DNA of 64,000 nucleotides from Ecdyonurus torrentis. Taxonomy: Eukaryota > Arthropoda > Insecta > Ephemeroptera > Heptageniidae. Both the position numbers and the translations under genes were made by a program. The notes below the pieces were generated by a model, which was given only the letters and a program-made list of their open reading frames with translations, searched no databases and was not told where the DNA came from. Shown here piece after piece: positions 25,000-37,417 of this stretch (within the stretch, counting starts at the first letter, position 1; the number at the start of each line of letters is the position of its first letter). Location: NCBI GenBank assembly GCA_949318235.1, contig OX439130.1, positions 39,634,335 through 39,698,334 on the forward strand. The letters are read 5' to 3'.

Positions 25000-25964
25000 C
25001 TACAATATTTTTCATCAATGGGTATCTCTTTCGTTTTAAAACTTTCTTTTTACTTTATTTTGGGAACACATATTTTTTCATTGTATTTTAAAGCTTCTAT
25101 AAGCAACATTAAATTTATGTATTTTATATTCTAAATGCTTGTATATAACAGAAGCAAAATTAATTGCTGTATATATATACGCAAATTTTATAACGCTTGA
25201 TAAACGTGCAAATTGTATTCTTTAGTTTTCCTCTTTATACTGATTTAAAATTCTATGCATGAAAAAGAAGAGAAATTTTGAGTTTTGAACAAAGTTTAAA
25301 ATTGTCTATTTTATGGCTTGATTTTGTTGGGTATGTCGGTAGCGGGTTACTTTGATTAAAGAGCGTATCATGTAAGCAGTATAGCCAGCAGCGTGGAAAC
25401 ATTTCTGTATCTTTTGCTATGGACAAAGATATAATTCAATTGAAAGATATTGTTCCGGAGTTGGGAAAAACATTTACTAACGAATTTTATGATGAATATT
25501 TTAAGCAAATAATATTGTAATATTTTGTTCTTTCTTTATACGAACATTATTAATTGAAAAGCTTAATAGAAGAAAAGATACTAAGAAATTTAAAAAAAAT
25601 AGTGTAACAAAAATGCTTCCAGTGTGAAATATATTTTAAAACATTTATCAACATAAATAGTAACATAATAATTACAGCACAGTGTTATTGTTTATGTTTA
25701 TTAAATTATATTTTTTCAAATTTGCTATTCTGTTTAAAAAATGTAAATATATATTATTAATCAATAATATTTAATTCTATCAATAAAATCTTATTTCTTT
25801 TTCTTTGGATTTTCCTGTTACATTTGGTTCTATATAAAAGTTCAAAACTGATTGATGCATTCTTTGAATATGTTAGGAATATTATATGTGTCATGATTTT
25901 GGTTTTATCTCTATTAAAACTTTATAAACAAGATGCTACAAAATATTGAAGTCTTTAGTTTTTG

Positions 25965-26007
<43 letters not shown>

Positions 26008-26305
26008 CAAGTGATTTTAGATTGAAAAAGAAAAGTTAAATACTATTTTGTATTTATCAAAATTTATACTCTCAAAATACCATAAGTTTTAGAATAGCAT
26101 TACCATGTTGCGTTTAATGCGTCATTCTGATATTCAGCTTTGAATTTTCTCCATAAATAAATAATTTATTTATGAATTAATATTCTTTATTCCGTATGAT
26201 ATACTGAAATATTATAAGTAAAGAATTTGCATTGAACAATAGTGTTGCATTACACTTCACGTAAATAACCAAGTGTTTACTCTTATAACTTTGTAATTTA
26301 TAATA
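25000..26305. other. AT-rich non-coding stretch with CT tract
   Basis: No gene recognised except for the microsatellite at 25967-26002. Confidence 0.5.
25967..26002. repeat. (CT)n microsatellite
   Basis: About 18 pure copies. Confidence 0.95.
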
Positions 26306-26309
26306 AAAA

Positions 26310-26595
26310 TGAGTAAAGTCACGCAGTGAGCGCGGATGTGAGACTGAAAATTCGTATTGTTGACGCTACGTGGAGTGCAGAGAGAAGACAAAGGTTTTGG
26401 CCACGGAAACTCCAGTGCGAAATTTACGAGGTTAAATGTCGGAGTCACGTTACACCCGCCGTGAGAGAAAATTCAGCACAATGTGCGTCACACTGGCAAC
26501 AAAATGTCGTGTTTGTTGTAAATCTCGTAAATGTCTCGATCTACACTGATAAAACCATGCACAGAAGCAACGTGATACATCACAGTAAACTATAA
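26310..26595. other. CpG-containing patch with 89-codon open frame
   Basis: This segment is markedly less AT-rich than its surroundings and holds many CG dinucleotides (GAGCGCGG, GACGCTACG, CCGCCGTG, TGTCGTG). A plus-strand frame (26326-26595) and a 63-codon minus-strand frame overlap it. I recognise no domain, signal peptide or splice signals. Possible explanations are an exon or promoter-proximal segment of an unannotated gene, or an old repeat. Confidence 0.35.
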
Positions 26596-26823
26596 ACATA
26601 ATGTATGACTAGCAAGCGAAATATATTGAGGTTATTTTATTTTTTCTCATGGTATTTTAAATCAATCAATCAGTGGTTTTTACCAAAGGTCATATCAACA
26701 TTCATAACCTTAATAAAAAAGTCTCTCAATGATAAATCATGAGATGGAATTATACACATTAACATATTATGTCTCGTAATCCATCTGTAACGTCACAAAT
26801 TGGGGAGAAAACTTGTAAAGTAG

Positions 26824-27133
26824 GTTGATCTTATTTTGTATATTCATATGTCTGCTTGGTGTATTAACAAGTGAAGGATAGTGCTTGGCTAGGATAGCAT
26901 GGTGCAGAGACACCCTGTACGTTGATCTTATTTTGTATATTCATATGTCTGCTTGGTGTATTAACAAGTGAAGGATAGTGCTGGGCTAGGATAGCATGGT
27001 GCAGAGACACCCTGTACGTTGATCTTATTTTGTATATTCATATGTCTGCTTGGTGTATTAACAAGTGAAGGATAGTGCTGGGCTAGGATAGCATGGTGCA
27101 GAGACACCCTGTACGTTGATCTTATTTTGTATA
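26824..27133 (+). repeat. 97-bp minisatellite, 3.2 copies
   Basis: Units begin GTTGATCTTATTTTGTATAT at 26824, 26921 and 27018, with a 19-bp partial fourth from 27115. Unit 1 differs from units 2 and 3 at one visible position (TGCTTGGC versus TGCTGGGC). Each unit ends GCAGAGACACCCTGTAC. The near-identity indicates recent tandem duplication. Confidence 0.96.
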
Positions 27134-27139
27134 ACCCAC

Positions 27140-28040
27140 GCTAAAGTTTCTATTGTAGACCTGGATTTCATGACATCATGAATTACTAAAGTTGTTTACT
27201 TTACAGTTTTTTTGGCTTCAGTTTATAAAGGGTTGAGGGACAAAACATGTGTAGAAATGATGATTCCATCTCGTGAGTTTTACGTTTTTGATTTAATATT
27301 TTTAGGCCAGAATTCCTTTAATATTCAAAATAAATGCTGTTTTTATGAATTTACATTATTTACTAAAAAAATTATTTATTGCATTAAATTTTCGATATAA
27401 TTATTGGTGATTTTCCGTGGTGTACGACATAATATATTTATTTGCTTATTCTGTACTGTACAGTAATGTACATATTGACCAAATAAATTATAGATTATGA
27501 CAAAATAAGGTAAACAAATAAAAGATAGTAAATAACTCTTTCGTGGTTACATTTTTTTAATGTAGATATTTCCATACAGAATATGAATTTTGTTTACGTT
27601 CAATAATAATGTTACATAAACAGAGATATATTATATATTTCTGCTTTGAATATTTGTTTTATTTGCCCCAGTGGTACATATTTTTATCAATAAAATATAA
27701 ATTTAATCTTTATGATTTGCAAAAGAATAAAAAAAAAATAGTTAGGTTTGCTAGAATGAAAAATATTTCTACTATACCTTTACAAAAAGCATAAAGTTAT
27801 TTCTTTAATGGTTTATATATGTAAAAACTGTAATTTGTATAATATAAACGTAGAGAAATATGTTTTTTTTTCTTGGCAACTAGAAACTAGTTATGAAAGT
27901 AAAATAATAAGGATTATTTGTGTCTTAAAATTATTGACTATAAAAAAAGTTAGCGTTGTAGTAATATTAATTAATGCTCATTAAAGAATAGTAAAAAATA
28001 TTATTGAGAGATTATATGTAAAAAGTATGCCAATTAATCA
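27140..28040. other. AT-rich non-coding stretch
   Basis: No gene recognised. Confidence 0.5.
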
Positions 28041-28042
28041 AA

Positions 28043-28479
28043 TTAAAGCCATTAGATAACATTAAACAACATGTACTTTTTAATGAATAAACACAAAATG
28101 AGATCACCAAAACCTGATGACAATTTTTAACAAAATGTAGATGTGGCCCCACAAAAGAGAGTGAAAGCACTGTAAGGTATGCAATTTATGTGAATATTTG
28201 TGGCTATGCTGTCAGATTCAGATTCAGAAAGGGTTTTATTTCAAAAAACACAACACAAGCACAATGCATAGTTGGGCACAGTACAATCACCACGCTGAAT
28301 CACGCTGAATATGAAAATGTTGTGCGGGTTGCATAAAACGAAATCTTCTGATCACTGCTACGACGCTATACTATTGGTTTTTGAGACAAACTAATGTTAA
28401 TTATGTAAGTCCCGATTCTAGTCCTATCAAGTATTTTGTGATGTAAATGCTAATGTTTTCTTCTTGTCTATGCCTTTAA
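28043..28479 (+). mobile_element. TTAA-bounded MITE, copy 1 (with nested LINE tail)
   Basis: The element starts TTAAAGCCATTAGA and ends TTGTCTATGCCTTTAA. The ends are imperfect inverted repeats that begin and finish in TTAA. The body matches the copy at 51126-51456 in the same orientation; shared segments include TATGAAAATGTTGTGCGGGT and TGATCACTGCTACG. Relative to that copy it carries about 100 extra bp at about 28213-28310, annotated separately. No coding capacity. Confidence 0.75.
28213..28310 (-). mobile_element. nested 5'-truncated LINE/SINE tail (candidate)
   Basis: Read on the minus strand, the insert ends with AAATAAAACCCTTTC followed by TGAATCTGAATCTGA. This is a polyadenylation-like signal and a short hexamer tail typical of CR1/L2-like non-LTR elements. 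It is absent from the sister MITE copy at 51126. On its other side the 10-mer CACGCTGAAT occurs twice in tandem. The junctions are approximate and no clear target duplication was found. Confidence 0.5.
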
Positions 28480-28489
28480 ATAAGGAAAT

Positions 28490-29462
28490 ACAAATTATAA
28501 AGAGTATAATAAAGTATAGTTATAGGTATTATTTTCTTACTGCTTGTTTTCATACAGCTCAATTGCGTAATTATTCCAATGGTTCCGATATTAGTGTGTA
28601 CGAGGGTACACACATGGAGTCTTAATTTAAGTTATGTACGTACATGTCGTAAGTAAGTTTAGTGAAGATTTAGTGTCGTAATAAACATTGTGCGCACAAA
28701 AGTTGCGCAACATGACTTGATTGTTGTTGCTACTTATTATTTTATAACAATACTAGCTGTTGCCGCGCCGCAACTCTGTATTTTCTAACCAAATTTGATT
28801 ATAGTTTATTTTACACGTAGATGAACACATTACTATATCTTCATTGCATTGTATGTACCTTCATTATATAACTGTATTTCCGTAACTTTTACTATATAGG
28901 AACATCGTAATTTGTTATTATTTCTCAATTATTATTAACACGTAAAGAAATTACACTGAAAAATTAACTATGTCAACTATGGCGCTTAGCAGAGTTAAAC
29001 GTGCATTCATGTATTTTTATTTATTGTTACTTTACTCAGCAAAATAATTATTCCCATTTCTTACAATGACTTTTAACAATAATTTGCTGCGTTAAGAAAT
29101 AACAAATAAAATGAATATTATGTAACTCTCAAAAGGCAAAAAACTACTCTCTTCTGTTATACATAGGAACTCATGAACCATGCATGCAACAACGCAATCT
29201 TTTATTGTTGAAGAAAATGAATACAAAATATGTTGTAACATTTATTTTTCTGTGTACATATTTTATCCTAATTAATGAATTAATTTAATTTTTCTCAAAA
29301 ACTGATATTACCTGGTGGAGCTAATGTGTAAATACTTGCACAAAAAAAATTATTTCTATATAGAGTTTTTTTTCTAACACTTTTACACTTAATAATAAGA
29401 ACTAAAGATTTCTTTTATAACTGGAATTATTACTTTTGGAAAGAGTAGTAAATAACGCATAA

Positions 29463-29516
<54 letters not shown>

Positions 29517-30940
29517 ATTTTATGTTAATGTTCACATATTTTATAGCCTTCTTTCACTACTTGAACGATTTGTAGCTTTGATAATAAAAATAAATCCTAC
29601 TTTGTTCTACGGCAAGAAGTGCAAAGTTGCACAATTTCATGCTAATCTCACTGTATGAGAAGAGAAAACAATACAAACTTACACAAAAAGAAAAATATGA
29701 TTTCATTTGAATTGCAAATTGCAAACTTGTAACAATAGATAGAAAAACATTGAAAAGTACACGAAACACTTAACCTAGTCAGGTAGTTTTGCTATATACT
29801 TGGCAAATAATCTTAGCTTTTATATATATGCTAATGTTTTTTCTTTCTATATTTGCCGTTTTAAATGATTATATGAATATTGAGGAGTTTAATATATTTT
29901 TTTATAGAAAATAAAAAATTACAAAATGTGCATTTTTTATGCAATATCCTTGGCTGTCTTCATACTAACAAATTTTAGTTTCGAAAGTAAACTTACAGAA
30001 AAAATTGTTCCCGTAGTTCACTCCCATAAAAAGCAATCAATATAATGGATTTTAATGCTCATATCTGACTTTAAAAATAATGAATCTGAATTATAAAATT
30101 TTATCCAAGATCCTCACTTCGGTTTGATCAGCAAGTGTAATTTTTTTATTTAAACTGTAACACATTAACGACTATAACATGTTATCTGAAACTATAAGTC
30201 TTCGTTTCTTTAAATTAGATGCGAGATGTGTTGAATTCTTAAACCTTCAACTTTTGAAAATAAAGCTGAAAAAAAGTGGATTTTGTTATATGTTAAATTA
30301 ATTATTAACATAATACATATTAAGTATTATGTTCCAGCGTGCAAATTTTATCGTCTAATTATTATAATAATTTCTGTGTTATATTTGTTATTGCTTTATT
30401 TTAATTTAGTATAACATATAAATAATATTCTATTTGTATTCCTATATATAGCATTATTGTAAAAATCAACGAGAATACGTACCAAGTTAAAAATGTTAAA
30501 ATTGACAATAATTTACTATATCAATGAAGAAAAATGTATTGTGACAGCTTATATTACCAACTAAAAAGATATTATGATCATAAATCCTTCAAATCCTACC
30601 CAAAATAATTAATAAATTGAAATTTGAACAAAATAAAAATCCTTTTTGTAATCAATGTTTATTGCTAATCCATCAAAGTAGTTTTATGATAGATTTCAAT
30701 AAAACAGAGAGGAGAATGTAAATATCATAGCATATAACATTTGAATAACTGGCAGAGCAAAATAGATTTTAAACTACTGTATTTAACAACATTATTATTG
30801 ATTTTATGCTGTCAAACTTACGATAATTGTGTATATAACGAATTTAATTAAGTGATAATATAAAGCAGTAAATCGAATTTGTATCATCTTAGTCGCGCAG
30901 ATACACTTTTTTTTTTAATAACAGTAACGTGATTCACAAT
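28490..30940. other. AT-rich non-coding stretch
   Basis: No gene recognised. At about 28752 the string ACTAGCTGTTGCCGCGCCGC recalls a motif seen at the edge of many dispersed invertebrate repeats, but I cannot delimit an element. A (TA)n tract lies at 29466-29510. Confidence 0.45.
29466..29510. repeat. (TA)n microsatellite
   Basis: About 22 copies, edges grading into TAATATAATTT. Confidence 0.93.

Positions 30941-30941
<1 letters not shown>

Positions 30942-31002
<61 letters not shown>
30942..31002. repeat. (CT)n microsatellite
   Basis: About 30 pure copies. Confidence 0.96.
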
Positions 31003-31006
<4 letters not shown>

Positions 31007-31446
31007 GATTCTAAGAAGCTTTAGTTCAAGAGTGAATTGCTGACAACCTTATATCCACGTTTTTTATTTTTATTTATTATTACTATTTATTATTATTTTT
31101 TTTTTTAGATAAACAGTGCAAATATTACCCTATATAATATTCATTATAACTACATTCAATCAGTTAAAAGTACGAGAGTTTCCATGGCAGTACCTATCAG
31201 TAAGTCTATTCGTACGTCTAGTTTATATCAAACTGTGTCAATGGTTTAGAACAAAAACAGCAAACAGTTAATAAAAAATAGTATTATATACCTTGACGCT
31301 AGGTTGTGTAATAAAAACACTTCCTGTAAAAGTGCACTTGGAAAACAAAGTTGGAAATACAATTTCCTATCACCAAGTTAGACGTGAATACAAACGAACT
31401 TTTGCTACATAAGTTTGTGCTTTACTTAAACTTCATAATATCATAT

Positions 31447-31473
31447 CCTCTCTCTCTCTCTCTCTCTCTCTCT
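31447..31473. repeat. (CT)n microsatellite
   Basis: About 13 copies. Confidence 0.93.
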
Positions 31474-31842
31474 TCTTTCTTTTTTTGCTTTTATCAACTT
31501 CGATAAACTTGAGATTCAAGACCTACAACAATTTTTTTTCTCCGCTTCACTTCTTCTCTCCGAGATAACACATTTTGATCTTCAATTTTCTAAAGATGGA
31601 AATATTGATAGCATAGAATGATTGAAAAAAGTTTTATCAGATTTTTGCGTAACAAATTTTTAAAAAGTAATATGAATTGCACTGGCAGTTTCAAACAATA
31701 ACAAACATTTACTTAATAATTCTCAAAATATCTATATAGAATAAACTCATGGAATATAGAATATACTTATTTAATTAAATTAAATTTTTTTTAACACGTA
31801 GAGTAGTAGTTAGAAATTTATTGAAATTTAAGTAGTTAGAAG

Positions 31843-31861
31843 TTTTTTTTTTTTTTTTTTT
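31843..31861. repeat. poly-T run (T19)
   Basis: Uninterrupted thymine run. Confidence 0.88.
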
Positions 31862-31945
31862 AGATAGAAAACCTTTCTGACTATTACAATTGCTTTTATT
31901 AACATTAATAAATATGATTCACAATCAAGTTTACAGTGTAAGAGT

Positions 31946-31970
31946 GAGAGAGAGAGAGAGAGAGAGAGAG
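31946..31970. repeat. (GA)n microsatellite
   Basis: About 12 copies. Confidence 0.93.
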
Positions 31971-32119
31971 CATATTCGTTACCTTTGTATCGTAAAGTAA
32001 TACTATCATAGGTTTATGATATTGTCATCATATAGACGAGACGCACATTGGAAAATTTATGTAACATTATTCCACGAATCAGTTTAACAAGTTGTTGTAA
32101 TACGAATAAATAACCACAA

Positions 32120-32301
32120 CAAGATACTACATACAAGATAAGGACACGCTTGACCAATTTGGGTTACCGCAAAATTCAAAATGAGCGTCTAAACCAATCA
32201 GCACCCGAATTGAAGGTCACATGATCAAAATAGACCAATCACAACTGCGTTACGATTAACATGGAACCAATTGGTATCCTTATCTTGTATATAGTATCTT
32301 G
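32120..32301. mobile_element. 182-bp CCAAT-rich MITE
   Basis: Terminal inverted repeats of about 25 bp, CAAGATACTACATACAAGAT at the left and its near complement at the right, continue more loosely inward. The interior is less AT-rich and contains several CCAAT motifs (ACCAATTTGG, ACCAATCAGC, ACCAATCACA, ACCAATTGG). No target duplication is certain, since the outermost 10 bp could themselves be part of the repeat. Non-coding. Confidence 0.7.
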
Positions 32302-32309
32302 ACCATACC

Positions 32310-32597
32310 ATACCATACTATATAATTTTATGTTTTGGAACGTAAAGAATGTTTTCTTACATATTTTTAAAATTTAAATTGATCATATACGAGCATATGA
32401 AAATACTAAATTGAATTTCAGCTTCAATTTTTATCCATTTGTAGTTACATCATTATATGCTATTATTATGCTATATTTATTCAAAAATATCAACGGTTAT
32501 TTATGACATAAAAAAGTTAATGTTTCATAATTAAGAAAAAGATCTTCGTATATAAAAAACAATAATAAAAATCTTTTTGTTATAGTAACAAAAAAAA

Positions 32598-32631
<34 letters not shown>

Positions 32632-34780
32632 AGAATAGTTCTCACCATATTTCTTGTCACTGTGATGTATCTTTATTTACAACAAAAATCACATAAAAAT
32701 ATTTTAACTTCAAAAACTTTATTAAAATATACACAACCTTAAGTTAGTTTACATTAAATAAATTTGATAAATATGGCCTTCATGACACACTACATTAATT
32801 TTTATTTATTTTGAGAGTCACAGAAAATAGAAATGAAAAGAGAAAAAAAAAATAAATAAGAAAAGATTTTGACAAGTGAAAAAAAAAATGATATCATTAT
32901 TCATATAAAAATATTCACAATCTAGTGCGTCGAGATATTTTGTTTGAAAATGAAAAATTAAAAACATTATCATAACACTCAAGTGGATGAAAAAGAATAA
33001 CACGGTTTTTTTATATAGTAAAATGAAGTGGTGTATATCAAATTAAGCAAGTAGAATCAGTGAAATGTGTTTGTAAAATCATTACACTTGACTTATTGCG
33101 TTTTTATATCTTCTGACGAGGGGGAAAGTGATAATCTAGAATAATTTTTCTGATTACAGAAAATTTTGTGTAATACGTACGCCAATCAAGAAACCAAATA
33201 CAGTTTGATATTGATGGTGTAAAATTCTATTAAATAGATTTTTATGAGCTTAGAAAACGTAAAATCTCTCAATGCATCGAAGCAAAATAAATATGAATAT
33301 TATAAGAATAAATATACTAAAAACAGGGTCCCGCACAAGTTTTCTTAAAAAAAAATACTTATAATAAAAACAGGATCCTTAAAAGCAAAAGTATAAGGTT
33401 TTAGTTTTTCTGGTCCAACTATAATTTGCTTTCCACGAGTAAGCTCCATTGTCATTTGCATATACGTATAAAAACGGAATACAGAAGGAAGGTCCGTGAA
33501 AAAAAGGTCCTCGGATAAAAGGTCCTTCCTATACCTGTGCGCAGCTCGCTGACACGCTATACCTTTGCACAAAGGCAGAACCTATTTTCCGTGGACCTTT
33601 TTTCAGCAAGTAGTCATATAATTATTTATTATGTATACTGATTCACATTCTCGTTTTATTTCACTAACAGTAAGTTTTTATTAAATTGTTATTTTTTTTT
33701 AATATTCATATAGTAATTAATGTCTCCTCATCTATTCTTCAGTATTTACTTCAACAAAACTCTAAATATAACAATAAATTGTTCATTTATAAATGTAAAT
33801 TTATATAACATAGAAAAAAGAATTATACTTTTATACTAAAAAAAACAATGTAATAGTTAAATGTATTTATATTTTTTATTGAAATATTTGACTAAACAAT
33901 ATACAATGCTACCATTTCAATTATTCTCTTATATACTGTATATGTATACGTATATGTAATACGAATATATATACGTGGTTAAATATTATTATATTTGCTT
34001 TGTCCTGATGATTTGTTCTAGTGTATAAACTTTAGAACGTTCCAGACACACAAAAAATATTGTAAACCAGACGGAATTTAACATAGATTTTTTTTTTATA
34101 ATAAATTTATATACAGACAGAACAAAAATCAAACTAATTTTAATTGTCAGTCTTAATATGCAACAACGTCTTTAGTATTTTGATTATGTGTGCTTCAGTA
34201 ACGTCTTAATTTTGAAAATTTTGCATCTTCTCAAAGAGTTGATTTTTTATTATTACTTAACATTTTTTTAATTTACAACGAGAGGCGATGAAAGTCAACT
34301 GTCAAAACTTATAATATAAACGTTCTAGTCATGTTTGATGTACAATATGTTCATTTTCTGCAAAATCAAATTAAAAATAGAAAAAAAGCTTTTAATTTAA
34401 ATCTAAAAAATTTAAATTAAATTTAAAAAAAAAATCTATCAAAATATGCAATAAAAACCATTATCTTAGGACCTAATCGTAGCTTTATGGCATGGATATA
34501 TATATATATACTAAAAATATATTTCTTGAGAGAAAAAAATAATACAACATTTTGTTGTTTATAAATCATCATTCAACTAAATATTTACTATAAATGCGTG
34601 CTTAATATTTTATTCAAAGTAATTAAAAGAAAAACTGCTTATTCATCTTTCGAGTCATATCATAATAAAAAAGCACACAACACGATATTTCAAAGCCGCA
34701 TGTTTCAATTTAGTATTAAGGAGGTAGTTTATCTGCAAAATAGAATAGCTACAACATCTAAAAAGTATAATAATAAAATA
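32310..34780. other. AT-rich non-coding stretch with GGTCC-bearing patch
   Basis: No gene is supportable. An A-rich run lies at 32590-32630. The patch at 33318-33605 is distinct: AAAACAGGGTCC and AAAACAGGATCC occur about 50 bp apart, and AAAGGTCC occurs repeatedly further right (one copy inverted). A 75-codon minus-strand frame covers it without a recognisable domain. It may be a decayed transposon. Confidence 0.45.
32590..32630. repeat. poly-A run with one C
   Basis: A8, C at 32598, then A32. Possible retroposon tail, but no body identified. Confidence 0.9.
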
Positions 34781-34782
34781 TC

Positions 34783-34784
<2 letters not shown>

Positions 34785-34877
<93 letters not shown>
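34785..34877. repeat. (AG)n microsatellite
   Basis: About 46 pure copies. The minus-strand Ser-Leu frame over it comes from the repeat. Confidence 0.97.
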
Positions 34878-34879
<2 letters not shown>

Positions 34880-34881
<2 letters not shown>

Positions 34882-37333
34882 TGTGCACCAGTTAGTAAAG
34901 GAGGTGTGCGTATAATATGTCACTGGCCACTGCAATGACAACTAGCCTGAGAAGGTGGAGAACTGCTGCAGCAGACACACTTTGCTATTGTAATTTTGTG
35001 GACCAATAGTTTCTCTTTAACATTTATTGTGCTTCATACTGTACATTGTTAATAATTTTGACTTAATACATTTCTAGAATGTTCAATTTTAATACAACAT
35101 TTTGCCATAAACTATTACAATAATATACTTTTTTTTTTGTATCATATTTAAGTAAAGATAACTTCTTGTAAGTAACTTATGTTTTACACACATATGCATA
35201 GAAGATGACATAACTTATTCAGTTTTTAATTTACATTTCATACCGATACATTAAAGTTTAGCGCTAATTCTGATTCAATTTTGAATTATTTTAAGCAGTA
35301 AATAATAATAATAATAAACGATACAATTTTCACAACAAAATGAGGTTAAGAATTTAAATATTTATAAATCCTTTTTTTTATTTTTCGATCACAAACTGAA
35401 ATAAAACTGTACATACACTTCAATCTTTGTTGGAATAGTATAATTATTTTATTTAATAATAATATTAATTTGCAGTATATAAATATTAATAGATTATTTA
35501 TCATGTTTTTTCTAGTGTTGTATTATAATTCTAATTTGTTTAATTTTGTTTTACTTGTCTGAAACAATAACAATACACAATGAAATAACAATGTAAAGTA
35601 ATTTAATGTATAAGCTTGTAAATAATATTATATTAACAAAAAGAAAAATTAAAATAAAATATTATTATCTTTCTTTCTGACCTAAATTTTAAAAAGTTAA
35701 TATTTAATCTGTACACGTATCAAGTTAAAAAAAAAGAAAAAAAATAAGAAGAAGAATTTTTTTCTCAGTATTTTTATCAATGTTATTCTATATTTTAATT
35801 GGATTCACATGGAAAAAGCATTGCAATGATATTTTGTATGTTATGCATCGTGTATGTAACTCATGCTTATATAGATGCAATAAAACTGAATCAAAATGAA
35901 ACTGTAGCATGTTTTCTCTTGAGTTTAAAAGAAAAATATTATATCAAAGTGTACAAAAATATAAAAAACTGAATACTGCACTTTGATATGATAGTATGAC
36001 AAATACGATTTTTTTTTTATCAAAGAAATGTATTTCAATAGTTTTTTATTTTAATAAAGCGTAAATTCATTTTTTCTTACATAATCTCTCTCACTCTCTA
36101 TTAGAAGAAAAAAACTTGATATGAATATATTTGTTTATAAACTTTTACTTTCATCACACATAAAAATAAATCAAAATTATGCTAGTTCAATTTCAGAAAC
36201 AATTATTTATATCAATATAATTTATGTTATTTGATATAGAAATTATCCATTACAGTTAGAAGTGACGTATTTTATTTTTCTGACAGTATAGTTTTTAAGA
36301 AGTAAATTTTGGCAAACCTTCATTATATTAGGTTGCATCATAAAATATATTGATTCTTTTCTAGGTACTGTATTTTTAAATACGTAATATTTTTGGAAAA
36401 AAAACTGAGCTCTTTTCTTACGTTGCAATATTTTTTACATTTCAGTAAATGTTATTAATTATATTTAAAATCCTTAAATTTCCATGCAATCTAATTTATT
36501 TTATAGAGGAAATATTTCTCGCCGGTGTGAACAGGTTATAACTTTAAATTGTCATGAATTTTTATGAGAAAAGCTACATGAAAGAAAAATGTGTTCAGTA
36601 AACAGTATAAATATAAATTATACACAAATTGCGTAAACAAAGTCCGCAGTTAGAACAGAATGTTGTCCAATACACGAAACAAATGACAAACGCACACAAC
36701 AATAAAGTCAAGCAAAAGTAAAAAGAAAAGTAATTATCAAAAGTACAGAAACTTCAAAGTTCTGTACGAAAGATAAAAAAAAGTAAACTAAAAATTTAAA
36801 AAAATTATCAAATTTTGCCATTAGACTTTTACAATGTTTTATAGTAGAAACAAAAGTAAAATAAAAGTTAATATTTGAACTTCATATAAGTTGAAAAGTA
36901 AAATCTACAATCCCATATTTTTTATATATCAATAAGCAGTGTGAAGTTATAGCAATCTAAAAGTATGTATAATACCACAATGTATGTTAGTGAAATATAA
37001 TTACTTTAAACTTTGCGAGTAATGTTTTGGCTTTTCCTTTGATCACACATAACGTCTGTGAAGTGGCTGCCTACAAAATTCCTTCTCTATCAGTTTATAG
37101 TATAGCTCACATGTCTTATAACCAGAAATATTTTACTAGCCAGAGAGGAATTGATTTTTCTTTTCTATAACATAAGTTTTGTGTGAGAGTATGAAACGCT
37201 TTCAAGTTATAAACCCATTCTAATGAATGCGTTCTCTTTCCAAAGTCAAAAGTTTAATTTACATTGTCTTTCAATTTTACCCAATGTTAGTATTTAACTC
37301 TGCATGACAGAACATTTACAATATGATTATATA

Positions 37334-37417
<84 letters not shown>

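Larger units (their letters stand above)
31010..32115. other. AT-rich non-coding stretch with CT, T and GA runs
   Basis: No gene recognised outside the simple repeats at 31447-31473, 31843-31861 and 31946-31970. Confidence 0.5.

Noticed and set aside
28740..28790. ACTAGCTGTTGCCGCGCCGC as the edge of a known repeat family
   Set aside because: Resemblance only; neither boundaries, tail nor target duplication could be identified.
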